Below are positions 24,583 through 37,889 of a stretch of DNA of 64,000 bases, piece after piece. The position numbers and the translations under genes are program-made. The DNA is taken from positions 20,894,001 to 20,958,000 of the forward strand of contig NC_135774.1 of the NCBI RefSeq assembly GCF_028453695.1, given 5' to 3'. The stretch is from Augochlora pura. Its lineage: Eukaryota; Arthropoda; Insecta; Hymenoptera; Halictidae. Numbering within the stretch: the first letter of the stretch is position 1; the number at the start of each line of letters is the position of its first letter. Below the pieces are notes generated by a model. The model saw only the letters and a program-made list of their open reading frames with translations. It ran no database searches and was not told the DNA's origin.

Positions 24583-27089
24583 TACTGCATTCTCGTTACA
24601 GGCGCTGATAAAAAAAAATAGTTTCAAGACGAGATTGTTAAAGCTGTCGCGTGTGCCGCTGGCAAGGAAAACTTTGAGCCGTGTAATAGATACTCTACGA
24701 AGATTGACCCACATATTAAGAATGGAATTGCACGTTCGAACAAAGCGTGGCCTCATCACCGCCACCGCAGGATAACCGACCGGTTCTCCCTCTATCGTTA
24801 CGAAACAAGATCTCGAACCCGGCGGATCGGGTCGCCGGGTTTCCGGGAACCGAAAGACAAGATTCACCGTAATTATAAGCGCGATAATAAACCGCGGAGT
24901 CAGCGGACTCGTTAAGACACTCGCTAAAATAGATTTCCCCGTGCACGCCGCGTCGGGAGATAACGCCGGATTTCAGCGGTTCTACCGACTCGCTTCCGTG
25001 TACGCTTTTGTTTAATCACGGCTCGAAGATCAGCTGGCTGACGGAAAGCCGGTCTCTGCCTCGGTAAAGAGGTCGCCGGTGACGAACGCGCTGGGAAACG
25101 CAGTGATTACATTTGGAAATTCGCCGTGGATGAGGAATTTTGCGAATCATTTTCTGGTCAGGTAGCTCGCGATTATTTTAATGGCGCGGTTTATGCCGGA
25201 TTTAACGGTGAAGAAAAGCCGGCCGAAATTCGTACGAATTTATTTATTTATTTTCGATCTTTGTCGTTTGTATCCCATTTAATTGTTTCGGTGGAAATAC
25301 TCGGCCGATGTTTTCTTGTCACACCTAAAATTGACGCGGTGAAAAATATGTTCCATGTAACACGAAAACGTTAAAGATAACGCGAAAGCAAACGTAGATG
25401 TGTTTAAATTGTATTTATACATTAATGTTGAATAGCATTTATCAGTACTAGTATTAAAAAATTCAAATTCAGACGCGAACAAATTTAAAATTCTTATAGT
25501 ATTAAAACTTCTGCTTTTTGAAAAATTATTAGTATTCAAACAGTTTCTATGAAAAAAGGAGACTTGTAAAATAAATTTTGTGCTTGTAAAGCTTAAGATC
25601 TCTAATAATCTATATTTAATTTGTCTTAAACCTCCTCGAATTATACGGTAGCTAATGGTAATGCAAAAACGTCTTTTAGACAAAAATGAATAATGAATTG
25701 TAAAAAGAGAAATCTCAAACTTCCAAATAATTCCAGGTTTACTGTTGCATTATGCCTTTTGCTCGGATTTAACCGTTTTGTATATTAAAAATTAATTTTG
25801 AATTCACTATATGTTGAAAATGGTTAATTAGAAAGTGATTATCTTAGGCAAATAATTCTTACGAAAACATATGATATCTTTCTTACTGAAAATTGTTCGT
25901 ATTAATAGAGCGGAACAGCCACGAAGGTGGTGGAGAACGTACTAAACGATTGCCAGAAAATGTCAAACACGCTCAACTAGTAAAACTTGTAAAATATTAT
26001 TGCATATATCTTCATTGCACCCTATTTGCACTACTGCATTTCTAATATCTTACGCGAAAAATAGAATTTCTGAAACTTTATATTAAACGTATTTCTCACG
26101 GTATTTTTAAAGATATAGAACTATCAACAACTGTAGTCGGTATATAATGTAAAACTACTGATAGCAGACACCACATCTACAACAAAAAGTACTTATTTTG
26201 ACATTGCCGAAACAGACGTTGCAGTTGAACGTTTAATGGCCTATAAAGCGAAATCCTTTCGAGTGACTTAGAAACTAACAACAAGCTATACCGAACTGTT
26301 CTAATCTCGTTACAAAAGGTTGCGTGTTGTTCTAGGCTGTTGGTTTTTTCCATGAACATTAGCGTGCTTTATCGGTTCCTGCGCTATGATTAACGCAGCG
26401 GACGAACCGAAACGTGCAAGGTCCTGCGGAAAAGAATGTGAAAGTAAATAGAGCGTCTTGGCGTGTCTGTGCTCGAACGCATACCGCACGGATCATGTTC
26501 CGCGAGTAGTTCAGCAATTCCTTTTCCATATGAAGAGATTATTAACACTTCTGTTAAAGGCGAGCCTCGATTTCTCGGAATCGCGGAGAACCGCGCTGGA
26601 AAAATCGCGGCTGGCGTGAAAAGAGAAAATTAGCGGTTTCTTATTGTTCTCGAGAGTTCGCTCCGTCTGGGTTTAACGAGCAACTATTTCATGTCACCGG
26701 TCGCGAAATAAACATTGCTTCTCATTTTTATCTTCCAAGCAGCGGGCATTAACCGAGAATACGAAATTTTCAATTGTAAGCGTTAAATTAATAGAAAATA
26801 AAAATTGTTTACATTATTTTTAAGATCACAATTATTTTACAATTATAACTGAGTGCTTCTTTTGTAATAATTTTATTCAGTCGAAAGTAATGCAATCGTA
26901 TCTTTAAACTATTTAAAACTTTTTATTATTCTTCATTTGATCTACAGATTTCTGTTATAGACGCATAAAATTTGCAATTTAGTCATAACAGTTCATTATT
27001 AACCTACGTATTGTATAATGTACCTATATGTCACTTCGTTTTGTTTCAAGTGAAATATGCAACAAAAAATATTCAATTTTTCACATTGG
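24583..27089. other. Non-coding DNA, mixed composition
   Basis: GC-richer at about 24650-25240 and 26380-26720, AT-rich elsewhere. A long minus frame at 25279-25683 starts at TTG, is AT-driven and has no domain. No gene supported. Confidence 0.5.
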
Positions 27090-27289
27090 CTATTTGATAT
27101 ATTACCGAATCTTAATATCTGTAATTATCAATTGTCATGCATATAACAACGAAATCAATTTATTAATCCCAATTCTTGCGGTGGAAATGAACTCTTTCAT
27201 TCTAAATTCGTTATGAACTATTTTTTCAGCGCGTTAAATGAACACGTGAGCATGTACCATCTGCGATCACGTGGCACGGAACGTGTTAT
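27090..27289 (+). repeat. Diverged interspersed repeat, copy 1 (partner at 55 kb)
   Basis: Shares an ordered series of blocks with 54890-55067: GTGGAAAT, a TTC..TTCTAAA block, a poly-T block ending at a GCGTTAAA-like motif, and a terminus GTGGC.CGGAA.GTGTTA. It ends GTGTTAT (27284-27290), where the partner has GTGTTAA, suggesting a decayed TTAA end. CACGTGA (27243-27249) pairs with TCACGTG (27267-27273) at the same place where the other copy has a hairpin. Confidence 0.55.
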
Positions 27290-28017
27290 TCTGTTCCGTA
27301 AATTTCTTGTCTCCATGCTAAAAGAAACTTGGACCCTTCATCCAACCGGACGTTTCTTTAAAGTATTCGTAGATAAATAATAATTACTGTGTTCCAGATT
27401 AACTCTGAAACATTCGTTGCGCGACGGGAAAAATGTTCCGTGATTGTAGACTTACTTATATCTCCTTGATATCATATTTTATTCTTGCACTATTTGAACT
27501 TTATCTTGCATGTCCCTTAACAGAGTTGAAAATGTAATTGCTTCCTCGCATGCTAACGTACTTAATGTAAGTATTCATAAAACGTACTACAAACTTCCAC
27601 GGATATACGCGTACCGTTACACAATAATAAACTACCTTGTCTTACATTGTTTCATATCTTTTGTTCTATTCCTATTTCATCTTTTTTCGCATAATCAGAG
27701 AGTTACTTTCCTTCAATGTATGATCACTTTGTAAGGAAACGAGTTACACTTAATGAAGTTAGGTTATGTCAAGGTTTTATTATATATATAATATAAGGTA
27801 CTTTTATTATACATATCATAAGTATATCATAAGTTCATACTAATGAGAGCAAAGGTAGAAATTCATTCAAATATCTGCAGAAATGTTTACGATACACACT
27901 TAAATAAATTTTCGGATATAATGAATAACTAAACTGTAAATAGTTAATGAATACAGACTAAAATAAAACCCACTTGGACCTAATAAAAGTTTTTAAAATT
28001 GTTATTATTTTTACTGC

Positions 28018-28080
28018 ATATAGTATACCGTATATTGTGTATCGTGTATCGTATATCGTATATTATATATTGTATATTGC
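28018..28080 (+). repeat. Degenerate GTATATCGTA repeat
   Basis: About six imperfect units of nine to ten bases resembling GTATATCGTA or GTATATTGTA. Confidence 0.7.
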
Positions 28081-29259
28081 AACTAATTTAAAAAATTGCT
28101 CCAGACATTATATTATTCTATCCAAAAAATGTTTAACATTTCGTAAAACAACAACTTCAATTCTTTTGCACATTAATATTATGTTCTCTCATATTCTAGG
28201 TTTTTGTGTTCTAATAATAGATTTATAATAAATTATAATTAATTAAATATAACTATAATAGGAAACTCATTTCTGCAAAATGTCTGTCGATTACATCAAA
28301 TCCTTATCAGCTATGCCATAATTATACATATTCTTACCGCATTTCTAACACGGAAAAATAGATCCGTCCAGACGATCTTAATCAACAACGGCAAATCATA
28401 ATTTAAATATTTTAATGAACAGAAATCTCCAGGTCACTCCACTGTGTGCAGTTACAATTAGAAAGTCGCATGTGAACGATGACACAACAATGTACGTCTC
28501 GCCATTTTATTTTCAAATTAATACAATTTCCTATGCTGTTCAATTCTGATGAATGCCGCAGGTCTGTGCATTTTCTACGCGCGATTATAATATGAATTGC
28601 GATGGAAGTAGGTTCTCTATTGTACGAAATTAATGCACAAGATCGGACATTAGAAGACTTGTTCTGTGGGAAGGGAATTATTTCTGTTAACTTCCGTAGA
28701 AGTCAGATATTATGGAGGCTCGCGAAGATAATAGAATATAATTTAAAGTGGAACAACTTTTTCAAAAGACCAAGTGACTTTTTCTAGCAATTAGAGGATT
28801 TGTAGAAAATATGTAGTAATTTTTTAAAAAGTCACAATTAGATGAAGCGACAAAAAAATAGTAAAAAGCTTACGATTCTTAATTATCAATGATTTATTTA
28901 TTTTATTTACTGACAAAATATATTGTTCAGATAATTTAGGATTAAGATAATTCATAATTACCGTACCATTTATTTGACTTGACTTTTCAACATTTTGACA
29001 TATATAAATTATATTTTAAGACGTAAATGAAAATTGTTGAAAATATAACTTATACCACAATAATTCTAAACAACTTAAATGAATTGTTGTCGAAATAAAG
29101 AAATCTTGTAGCTTGATAGTCGTAACACCTAAGCTTTCATATTTCTTGTCTCGCTCCAAATAATTACAATTTTTTAGCGTTTCGTAGTAAACTAATCTCC
29201 GCGACGTCACCAAAAGAGTTCAAGTCCAATTTGGAAAAAGTAATTCCCTCTTGAAAGGT

Positions 29260-29287
29260 ATTCGAATACTTCCGCGAGTCACTCGAC
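29260..29287 (-). repeat. Tc1-like terminus, decayed
   Basis: ATTCGAATACTTCCGCGAGT followed by CACTCGA. It resembles the better preserved terminus at 57812-57842 (TTCGAATACTTTCGTGAGCC then ACTGTA). No partner was found and the final TA is lost, so the call is tentative. Confidence 0.35.
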
Positions 29288-32200
29288 ATGTTAATGGCAC
29301 TGTCGGTAGCTTGTCAATCTCGGACGTCCCGAAATGCTCGGCAAATCCCCGAATGAGGGCCGCCATAGGGGTGGAAATCCCAACCCCCGGTTACGAGGTC
29401 CGACCTCCCATAAATCTGGGTGTACCTGTAGGAAGAAAATGAACGGCGGAAGTCAAGAATAGCTTCGATGAGCCATTAATTAGAATTGAATATTGAGACC
29501 TGTTAAGTCGAGGCTGATAGCCGCGAGAGCCCGCGCGGCACTTCATTTACATCACGGCGTGACTTAACTTTGTTTTAATTTCACTTATCTCTCGCTTTCT
29601 TCTGCTTGTTTTACCGCCGGTAATAGAGACGCATTGTCGCCGTTAAACACCGTCTAATCCGACAAAATGAAATAATATTTCGCTTAACAGGTATATTCTA
29701 ATTGGGGGCGAGAATTTCAAAGCAGCTTAATTAATTTACATTTCATTTACCATGCGGCACTGTTGATACAGTGACTAAAGATACGGGGTCAAAAATTATT
29801 TCCTTCATTACAATTTTTTCAGAAATTTTTATACCATTGTTAAAGTTACACAAACGATTCAGCGAGCTTCTTCAAACGCAATATTTAACTCCGAATATTC
29901 GAACATGTTTAAATAACGATCAACGAGACGCTTGCAACGCACCAATTTTCTTGAACATTTTAAAATTTATTTCGATGATTCAGGGGATCCAACGTAAAAT
30001 CTCTCCGCATCATGCGATCGGACCTCCTGCCGGTTTTCGATCAACGAGATGAAATATACCGGCAGAACGGAACGTTCGAAAACATGAGACTCGTCGCACA
30101 ATGCTAATTCTGAACATATAATCGAATCGCGTTTAAAGCAAACCGAAAACTCTCGAACGAGAAATATGTACCGATACCCCTTCGAATTTTATCGGCGCCG
30201 TTTCGCGGAGCGCAGAAATAATGATTCCGCGAATATCACCCGCCAAAGGAACAGTTTAAACGTTATTCCACGGAACAGAGTAATTTCGTTGCACGACTCG
30301 CGCAGTTCGCGAAGTTACGTATGTAACTTACAAAGGTCTATGAAGTTCGGTTTCAATCAATAAACGGGTGCGCGAAATTTCCTACCCGATTTAGCGCCTC
30401 GCGTCCTCTCGAATAATCAGCACCGCAGATGAATTTCGGTAACGCTCCGAGCACTTAATTTATTTCCAGCACAGCGGACCCTTAACGTAATTCCCCGGAT
30501 TCGTGGAACATCCCGCGCGCCGGTTTTCTTAGAAGCGCTCAGCCATTTTCGTCGCATTTAAATGTATTTGTAATCGTTCGATCGATCGGCCAAAGGATCC
30601 GGCAAAAATTTTAATTACTTCGTCAAATAGGATTCTCACCCCTATCGCTCCGGCGAGCTCGCGACGTTTGAAATATCCCGGCGTTGCTCTCGGTCGGAAC
30701 ATGGTCGAATTACCGTCACTCTTATTCAGCAGTCGCTAAAGGGTTAATAGGGGAGTCCTTTGAGATACTTTTCCTCAGCGCTAGTACTCTTAGATTAATA
30801 AAATCCTTGCAATTCTCATCGAATATGAATTAGTCGTAAAGGGGTGGAATTTCTGCTTGAATATTATTTGCATTTGATATGTAATATAAAATGATTTCAT
30901 TTATTATTGAGTTGTGTATTTCGTGAATCATATTTTATTTTAACAACTAATGATACAATTTTAAACTTGTCAAACCTTTTATATGTTAAGATGTAAGAGA
31001 CTGCAGATTTTTATGCGAAAGAGAAGTTGTCTGCCGACTGGAAGAAATAAAGGATAACTAGCAAGTTCATCCTTTGTTTAGCTATTTAAATTTTTAATTC
31101 TATTTTAATTTTTTATTTTATTTTAATTTAATTTTTTACTTTTTACTACTTTAAATCGCATTCGTCGAATTCTGTTATAAATTAATAAAATCCGCAGTCT
31201 AATGATGTATCATTATACACTATTAAATGAATAAATGTATCGATATTATATTCCATGTACAATATAAATTAATTATGATACCATAAATCAAGATTATAGT
31301 TTAATTATTTAAACTCCCATCGAAAAATATTTTATTCCCACTTCTGCTTTTAGCAAATCAGATGATCCAAAATTACACTTTTCTATTCGTATCGATTACT
31401 AAAACAATGCTAATAGCAACTACGACAATACACCAGCTACGGTAACGATAATTATTGATGCAACAGTTCGCAATGAACTTATGCAGTTTTCATCCGCAAC
31501 GCGCGTCCGTATAATGCATTGGAATTTCAGGGAATCAAAGTTACAAATGGACGATGCACGGCGCGTCTGGCGATTTGCAATTTACATATCGTATTGAAAA
31601 ATACGTTGCGCATTAATGCGCATTACTTCTCACTAGAAAACGAATGGGACAACGATACACATACGTTATACGTGATTTCAGGTACATAATTTTCTCTTCG
31701 GCCTCGCTCTTCCATCCGTTTTTGTTTCTCGACGCACCGCGTACATTCTACGCTCGCTCGGCGGATATTATTTTGTAATTCTGTAACGACCGATAATGCT
31801 GATTTCCGACGGGCAAATTTATTTCATTTAATTCACGCTGCACTTCACATTTCAATCCTATTTGCATGCATGAACTTCGGAATCGATGCGAAGATACGTC
31901 CGCGAATGATTTTAATTACAACGGGGAGGAAGGTATCGTTTAATCCTCGCGAAATATTAGGCGCATTGTTAACTTAGTAAGAACATTTAGAAACTGAATA
32001 TTAATAATAAACGATAATAATAAATTGAATATTATAGTTCGACTGCAAATTCATATTTTCTTCCGTCATTTTACAGAAATTCGAATTGAAGGAAAATTTC
32101 CTTGATTAAATAGAGAATTACATGTTGTAAAATGAAAATAGAAATGCTGCCAGATGTATTATAAAAATCGGAAACATGCTATAGATGCACAGACATCTGC

Positions 32201-32309
32201 AGTCTAATTATAATCTGTATTTGATTTTATTTTAACGTGAAAATCTCGATCATTATTCGACGAATATTCATCGAATAAATTTTTATTCTTTCAGCAAAGA
32301 TTAACTATT

Positions 32310-32490
32310 GAATCTTAAAAATATTATACAAATTTTAATTAAAAATGTACATTATACACATTTATGAATCTTATAAAATATTATAGAAATGTTAAATGAA
32401 CATTATATATGTTTATGAATCTTATAAAATATTATAAAAATATTAAATGAATATTATATATATTTATGAATTTCACAAAAATATGATAGA
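32310..32490 (+). repeat. 51-bp tandem repeat, about 3.3 copies
   Basis: TTTATGAAT recurs at 32361, 32412 and 32463, a 51-bp spacing, within units that also share ATAAAATATTATA and AAATGAA(C/T)ATTATA. A more decayed copy precedes them from about 32310. Confidence 0.85.
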
Positions 32491-32929
32491 ACTATACCTA
32501 GAGTCATCGGCCGTGGCTTTCAATAATTAGAAAAGAGATCTTGTTAGAAGCGAGCCTAGTTTACGTTGAAGCTATTCTTGGCATTTATTTTAATCCCTTA
32601 TAACTCAGAGATTATACTGCATGTCAGCTACGTATGCTTATGTAAGATATTTACTTTACGTCCCACTCTCACAAGAACGTTACCCAGCAGCCTCCGCCAA
32701 TTTGGTGGAACTTCGCAAGCTTACACATAGTGAAGCCGAAAATAAAGAACACGCCTTCTCTATTCGTAGTCGGGAGAGTTTAAAGGGTAAAACGATGGCC
32801 TAAAAATTTGTGTAACTTCGACAACTATAAATACCCGTAAAACTTCGACGACGAAATGTACAATATGTAGAAAAGTGTACAAAAATAGCTATTAATTATC
32901 TTTTACAAAATATCCATTTAAATAGCCAT
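32491..32929. other. Non-coding DNA with a small unassigned ORF
   Basis: An ATG-initiated frame of 60 codons lies at 32621-32803 (begins MSATYAYVRYLLY). Its length is within chance expectation and I recognise nothing in it. Otherwise no feature. Confidence 0.4.
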
Positions 32930-33360
32930 TTATTATTTCTTAGAAAATAAGAAATAGTGAACAATGCCTTGAAATTCTCAATACTATTTCGATAATTATA
33001 AATAAACATAAAATCTCGATAACGAATGTAACTTTTTGCATCTAAATAAATCACAGAGACCATTTTCTAAAAAATGAATGCAACAAATAGCGACACTATG
33101 ATTGAAAATTACCATATTACCAATTCTATTTTAACAACGATAAATGAAAATAAGATCTCGATAAGTAAAAATCGATTATTTTCTAAAAAAATGAATGCAA
33201 AAAATAGTGACACTATGCACTGAAAACTATCGTATTATCAATTCTATTTTAACAACGATAAATGAAAATGAAACCTCGATAACTAAGAATCAAACAGATA
33301 TTTTGCATCGAAAAATAATAACAGAGTACATTGTCTAAAAAATAAATGTTGGCAACAGGA
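32930..33360 (+). repeat. Tandem repeat of about 116 bp, roughly 3 degenerate copies
   Basis: TTTTCTAAAAAAATGAATGC starts near 33063 and again near 33179, followed in both by a GACACTATG block, an AATTCTATTTTAACAACGAT block and a CTCGATAA block. The same blocks occur in more decayed form from about 32930. A TTTTGCATC.AAA spacer is present on the outer sides but absent between the two best copies, so units differ by an internal deletion. Confidence 0.75.
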
Positions 33361-36300
33361 AGGCATGATTAACTTCTCACTGGAAAGCATCGACTCTACT
33401 TAAACTTAACTATACCCTGAAAAGTGCAGTTCCGCGCATGGAATTATATCGGATGCATAGGCGAGGTACGACGCGTGTATGTGAATTGTCAGTGAACACA
33501 CCTGAGCTATTTACCGGGTACAAATCTGAATATGCAGCGTTTCCCAGAGACGATGAAATTATGCATCCAGCCGAAGGCATAGATTCGAGAAAATAACTAA
33601 GTAGATAGAACTGTTCCGACAGTGCGCGGCTGTGCGTGAACGCACACGACGTTGCGATTCGGTGGAGAAACTAATGACGCCGTTTCTGCGTGCGACGCGA
33701 TTTATTCCGAGAACTTCCAAACACATATCGGAGTTGTTGCAAAGTTTCGGAAATAACGCGGCGAATCGATAGATATCCGTACGAACGTGATTATCTAAGA
33801 AGAATGAAGCGATGTAAGTTTCTTTAAAACTGGGCTAAATAATTTGAATTTGCTTTTAATGCCAAAGGGTACTGGCACTGTATATTATTATTACGACGCT
33901 CTTTTCAATTTTGCTAGTGCTCGATGCGGCTAAAAAAGATCTTTCTTCAATTTTTATTATCTGAAAAAATTAAAAAAAAATGTGTTTTATAGATCTCGGT
34001 GATTTATATACACGCTGAAAATAACATTGATATAGCAGATTTTGTTCGAAATTTTCATCACGAGTCTAACATGTTTCTATAGTGCAAGGTGTTAAAATGC
34101 ATTTTTCTTGTGTTAGAAATTTTGTTAAAAATGTAGATGTAAAAATATTGAAATATAACAAAATCGTCCATCGACATTTAAACCTTCCATTGCAATATAA
34201 TGCGATGGGAAATATACGGCGCAGGAAATCCTGCTTAACAAGTACAGATGTAAAATTTACCACTTCGACAGAGAGAGCGTCTTTAGTCCTAATAGTTAAT
34301 TACGCGGCGCGCACAAGGCATGAGTTTTGATCCTTAGCGGAGAAGACTTCTCGTAGTGAGTAATGGTTTGCGGAGTGACGGTACAGGGAAAGTTATTTCG
34401 CTAATGTCATTGGTGATTTCGGAGTTAGGTTATCCAGCAATGCGTGAAATAATTCCAGGCTGCGTTCGCCAGACGATTCCCTCTTTGAAATAATAACTTG
34501 TTGGCTGCGGATAAGCAAACGCAATAAATTAGTTCGCAATCTATCCACTTGGTATGCCTTAATAAATTCACCGCGAGCATGTACACGGTTACGGATCAAG
34601 ATGGCAAGTGATCTATCGTGTGTATTATTTCATATAGATGCTATAATAACTATATTACGTATAAATAATAACGTTAAATTATATAATATATGTAATACAA
34701 TATATTATCTATTATAATAATTTGAATACTGTTCTCGAATAAGGGTTAATGAAACTCTACAACTTTGAAAAATGACAAGCAATTAAATTTTGTATATATA
34801 AGTATTAGGTATGTATTTAATTATTGTACAATATATGTACCATTATGTCCATTCATACATCGTTATTCGTTACCATCGTGATGTTTAAATTTATGGCCGC
34901 AGTGAAAACGAACGATGTTTAAATTGGTAACAGTGAATACAAGAGAATTGCAAGTCGCATTTCTCACTGACTGACGAAATCCCATCAATTTGAAAATTCC
35001 ACGAACTATTTGTTTGCCGAAAAATTTACCGGCGCGTATTTTTCATAATAAGCATCCAGTGGGAAGTGTTGCCGTACGCTCAAAGACGGAGCTCGTTAAA
35101 CGACACTTTTATTAGGAAACATTATTCTCCAACTTGATTTACTACACTGTTCGACCGAGTTGCTGGAATCACCTTGTATATACGGCTGTTTGTGTTTATG
35201 GGATGTCGGAGTTTATAGGAACATACGTGTTTGTGAGCGATAGCGGGGAATTCGCATTTATCAAGCAGTCAGTCGAGTGTGAACCGTATAACAAGGAGTT
35301 TGAGAACATTGATCTGCAAGGTGCGGTCTTGTTCTATTGTGTAAAGAGAAGGTAATACGCCGTTGTAACTTAGTTTATACCTCTATTATGTTGTTGCTCC
35401 TTTGTAATTGGCTTAACCGTCCCAAGGATCCACGTTATTTTTCATTGGCCCGGTGTAATTCGTACGCGAAACTTCGCGTTCGGAAATTGATAACGCAGAG
35501 TTTAGAAACAATCGAAACTATGACTATTAGCTTTTAAGTAAATTAATCAATCTTAACATTTGTTCAGCTTTAGAACTTTGACCTTTATTCTCTTGGAAAT
35601 GGAATGGGAAGAACGAGCTGATGCGCCTCCAGATTTTGTTGCTCGAATCATTAACGAGAAACTTAACAGAAGACAATGAAGAGTTTTTATGCTTTTAATA
35701 AAATTAGTGTGTTGCGTAATTTTCAATCGTCGAACGATTGAAAGTTTTCCTCTGATGCACGCGTGTAATACGGCCTAGTGTTTCGACCATTTAAGTATAG
35801 ATCTGAAAAATGCAGTACCGTTTGGGGAGCCATAAGTTGCGGTTGAATTCCTACATACCGCGCACGATATGCAATACAATCCGCTGAAACGAAAGGATTA
35901 AGCTACAACATAACAGTGAATCTGACCCAGAAGCAAAGGTTTACTTATCTTATTATTTTTAAATAAAGAAATACATACATTGACCCGTTACACTCGACTG
36001 GCACCATGGAATCGTCATGCAGAATTGTTACGTCACCGTAATTTTTCGTAGAATTCAAACATATCGACGATTTCTCTTAATTAATACTTTAACTGTAAAT
36101 TTATTCAACGGTTAGCCAATTCATTGTATTTTTATCTAGTTCTCTCGCGTTACTGTTTTATTGTTTCCCTAAAAATGTGCAAACATAATTGTGGTAAGAT
36201 TGCTCGTAAATCAAAATTCAACGTGTCACCGTGTGTTCCATGTGATACAATCTCGACAGAACACATTCATCTTTCTTAAGCCACATTTTGCATACGCTGC

Positions 36301-36487
36301 AGAAACTAAAGTCGTAGAGCGTTTTTTTTCAGCTTGAAGATCCTTTTTAACGAAAGAATTATGTTGGCAAAATTAATGTGATATTACTACGAAGTTCATT
36401 TCTGATTTTTTTCCCTCGGAATAGGAGATAATATTATTACACTTAGAGTATAAAGAAACATGGCTTTCCACTTGTTGACTATTTATT
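33361..36487. other. Non-coding DNA
   Basis: AT-rich with GC-richer stretches at about 33440-33780. Frames such as 34082-34330 and 35134-35355 are short and unrecognised; the latter starts at TTG. No gene, tRNA or clear transposon was found. Confidence 0.5.
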
Positions 36488-36622
36488 TTGACAAAATATT
36501 TTATGACATATTTAGAAAATATATAAATCAAATATTTTCAATGCACATACCCTTCGCATAAACTTGACAAAATATTTTATGACATGTTTAGAAAATATAT
36601 AAATTAAATATTTTCAATGCAC
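36488..36622 (+). repeat. 76-bp tandem duplication
   Basis: TTGACAAAATATTTTATGAC begins at 36488 and again at 36564. The second copy is truncated after ATTTTCAATGCAC (36622). The two differ at two or three sites over the shared part. Confidence 0.9.
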
Positions 36623-37174
36623 GAAGAATTAATAGAAATACATAATATATAATGAATATATATCGTATATATAATAATGAACGATACATAATGAAAATAT
36701 ATCGTGTCATTTGTTGCATAGTTTTCTTTAATATATCCTGACACCTTTAGTCGACTGCACATAAAAGACACCCATAGCGGTGTAATGTAAACTAAACTGT
36801 GCAAATTCGAAGTGTTGCCATATGGTCGCATTAGTTATTCATAGATCGGAACGTCGTAAAATCCAACGCGTTCCGCGTATTACTTTTAAACATTTCCACG
36901 ATGAAAAACGTCGTCGCGTGCACTGACGTTGTCATTCTAGTATGGTGAAACATTTCGTCACACCCAATTAACAGGTTAAACATGGAAGCAAAGGTTGGCG
37001 GACAATGCGTATAAATTATCTGACCCACGCAGGTATTTATTATTGATAAGCAGGTGTTAATCGACTGTGAAGAATATATGATTTATACAATTTACCGAAT
37101 GAATTTTACGACGATTATAGCAAAAGTCGAAAAGAGAGCACGTGAAAAATATACAACGTGAGATATAATTTCTA
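36623..37174. other. AT-rich non-coding DNA
   Basis: No gene seen. Contains short TATATCGT-type AT repeats at about 36645-36710. Confidence 0.5.
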
Positions 37175-37719
37175 TTAACCCTTTGCACTCGAAGTCATTT
37201 GAAGCATAGATCCAAAATTGCTATTTTGACCAGCTGTAGTATAGTACTTAGTATGATTTGCTATATGAGATTCAGTCTTATGACTCGTAAAACTGTTATG
37301 CTTTTAACAGAAGGGTATTTAACCCTTTGGCTACGGCAGACTTTGGCACGGCCGTAGTTTTTCGTTAGGCATGCATTTCTGAGGAGGTATATGAAAATAT
37401 TAAAAATATTGAATTCTGTTACATTATACCAATATTACTTGAAGTGAACAATAATACTAAGCTTTTTTACAATATATATAGCATAAATATTACACAATAT
37501 ATAATTAATCAAATTTAATAATAAACGGGGGCGAAATTTGATCTTGACGCCTATTGGCGCCTACAGTACCGGGAAGCCAACGTATGTCGGACGCCAATAG
37601 GCGCCAACAGTAGTCAAAGGGTTAATAATGTCAACATTATTTTCTTAATTATATAATTACATGTTATAATACAATTTTCATTGGCGCTTCAGAGACGCCA
37701 CTCGAGTGCAAAGGGTTAA
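37175..37719. mobile_element. TTAA-flanked non-autonomous element (outer of a nested pair)
   Basis: TTAA at 37175-37178 and 37716-37719 flank inverted ends CCCTTTGCACTCGA, which match for 14 bases. Its right end is shared with the solo end at 8730-8766. A second TTAA element, 37319-37625, sits inside, so removing it leaves an original element of about 240 bp. I associate this end sequence with piggyBac-type MITEs of bees; the TTAA duplication itself is visible. Confidence 0.85.
37319..37625. mobile_element. Nested TTAA-flanked non-autonomous element
   Basis: TTAA at 37319-37322 and 37622-37625 flank inverted ends CCCTTTGGCTA and CCCTTTGACTA. It lies wholly inside the element 37175-37719 and so inserted later. 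Near its right end a strong stem pairs CGCCTATTGGCG (37548-37559) with CGCCAATAGGCG (37592-37603) over a 32-nt loop. No coding capacity. Confidence 0.8.
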
Positions 37720-37889
37720 AAATTATCAAATCATGTTCTTTAACTCTGTCGGTAAAAATAGTGTCAAATAGAAATGATTAAAAGCTGTATATTAACACTT
37801 TCGGTAGATACGGCGTTAAAAGAAGATGTATTCCTTTATACATGACGTGAAGGGGTATCCATAGAAGCACGTATACCAAGATGTCCGAC
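37720..37889. other. Short AT-rich spacer
   Basis: No gene seen. TTAACACTTTCGGTAGATAC at about 37794-37813 resembles a TTAACAC-type element terminus but has no partner. Confidence 0.4.

Larger units (their letters stand above)
27290..32309. other. Non-coding DNA
   Basis: AT-rich with moderately GC-rich parts at about 29250-29620 and 30020-30720. A frame at 29251-29442 has a balanced amino-acid mix (GVEIPTPGYEVRPPINLGVP) but begins at TTG, has no recognised domain and lies directly beside a transposon-like end. AAAGGGTTAA at about 30740 could be a solo TTAA-element terminus. No RNA gene seen. Confidence 0.45.

Noticed and set aside
24781..24860. CTCGAACCCGGC on the plus strand suggesting a tRNA B box on the minus strand
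   Set aside because: No matching A box, acceptor stem or anticodon arm could be folded around it.
25279..25683. 134-codon minus-strand frame
   Set aside because: Non-ATG start, AT-driven composition rich in phenylalanine, serine and asparagine, and no domain.
29251..29442. Balanced-composition frame that could be an exon
   Set aside because: It starts at TTG directly inside a decayed Tc1-like terminus and lacks a clear acceptor; no homology recognised.
30736..30746. AAAGGGTTAA as the right end of a complete TTAA element
   Set aside because: No upstream TTAACCCTTT partner within a plausible distance.
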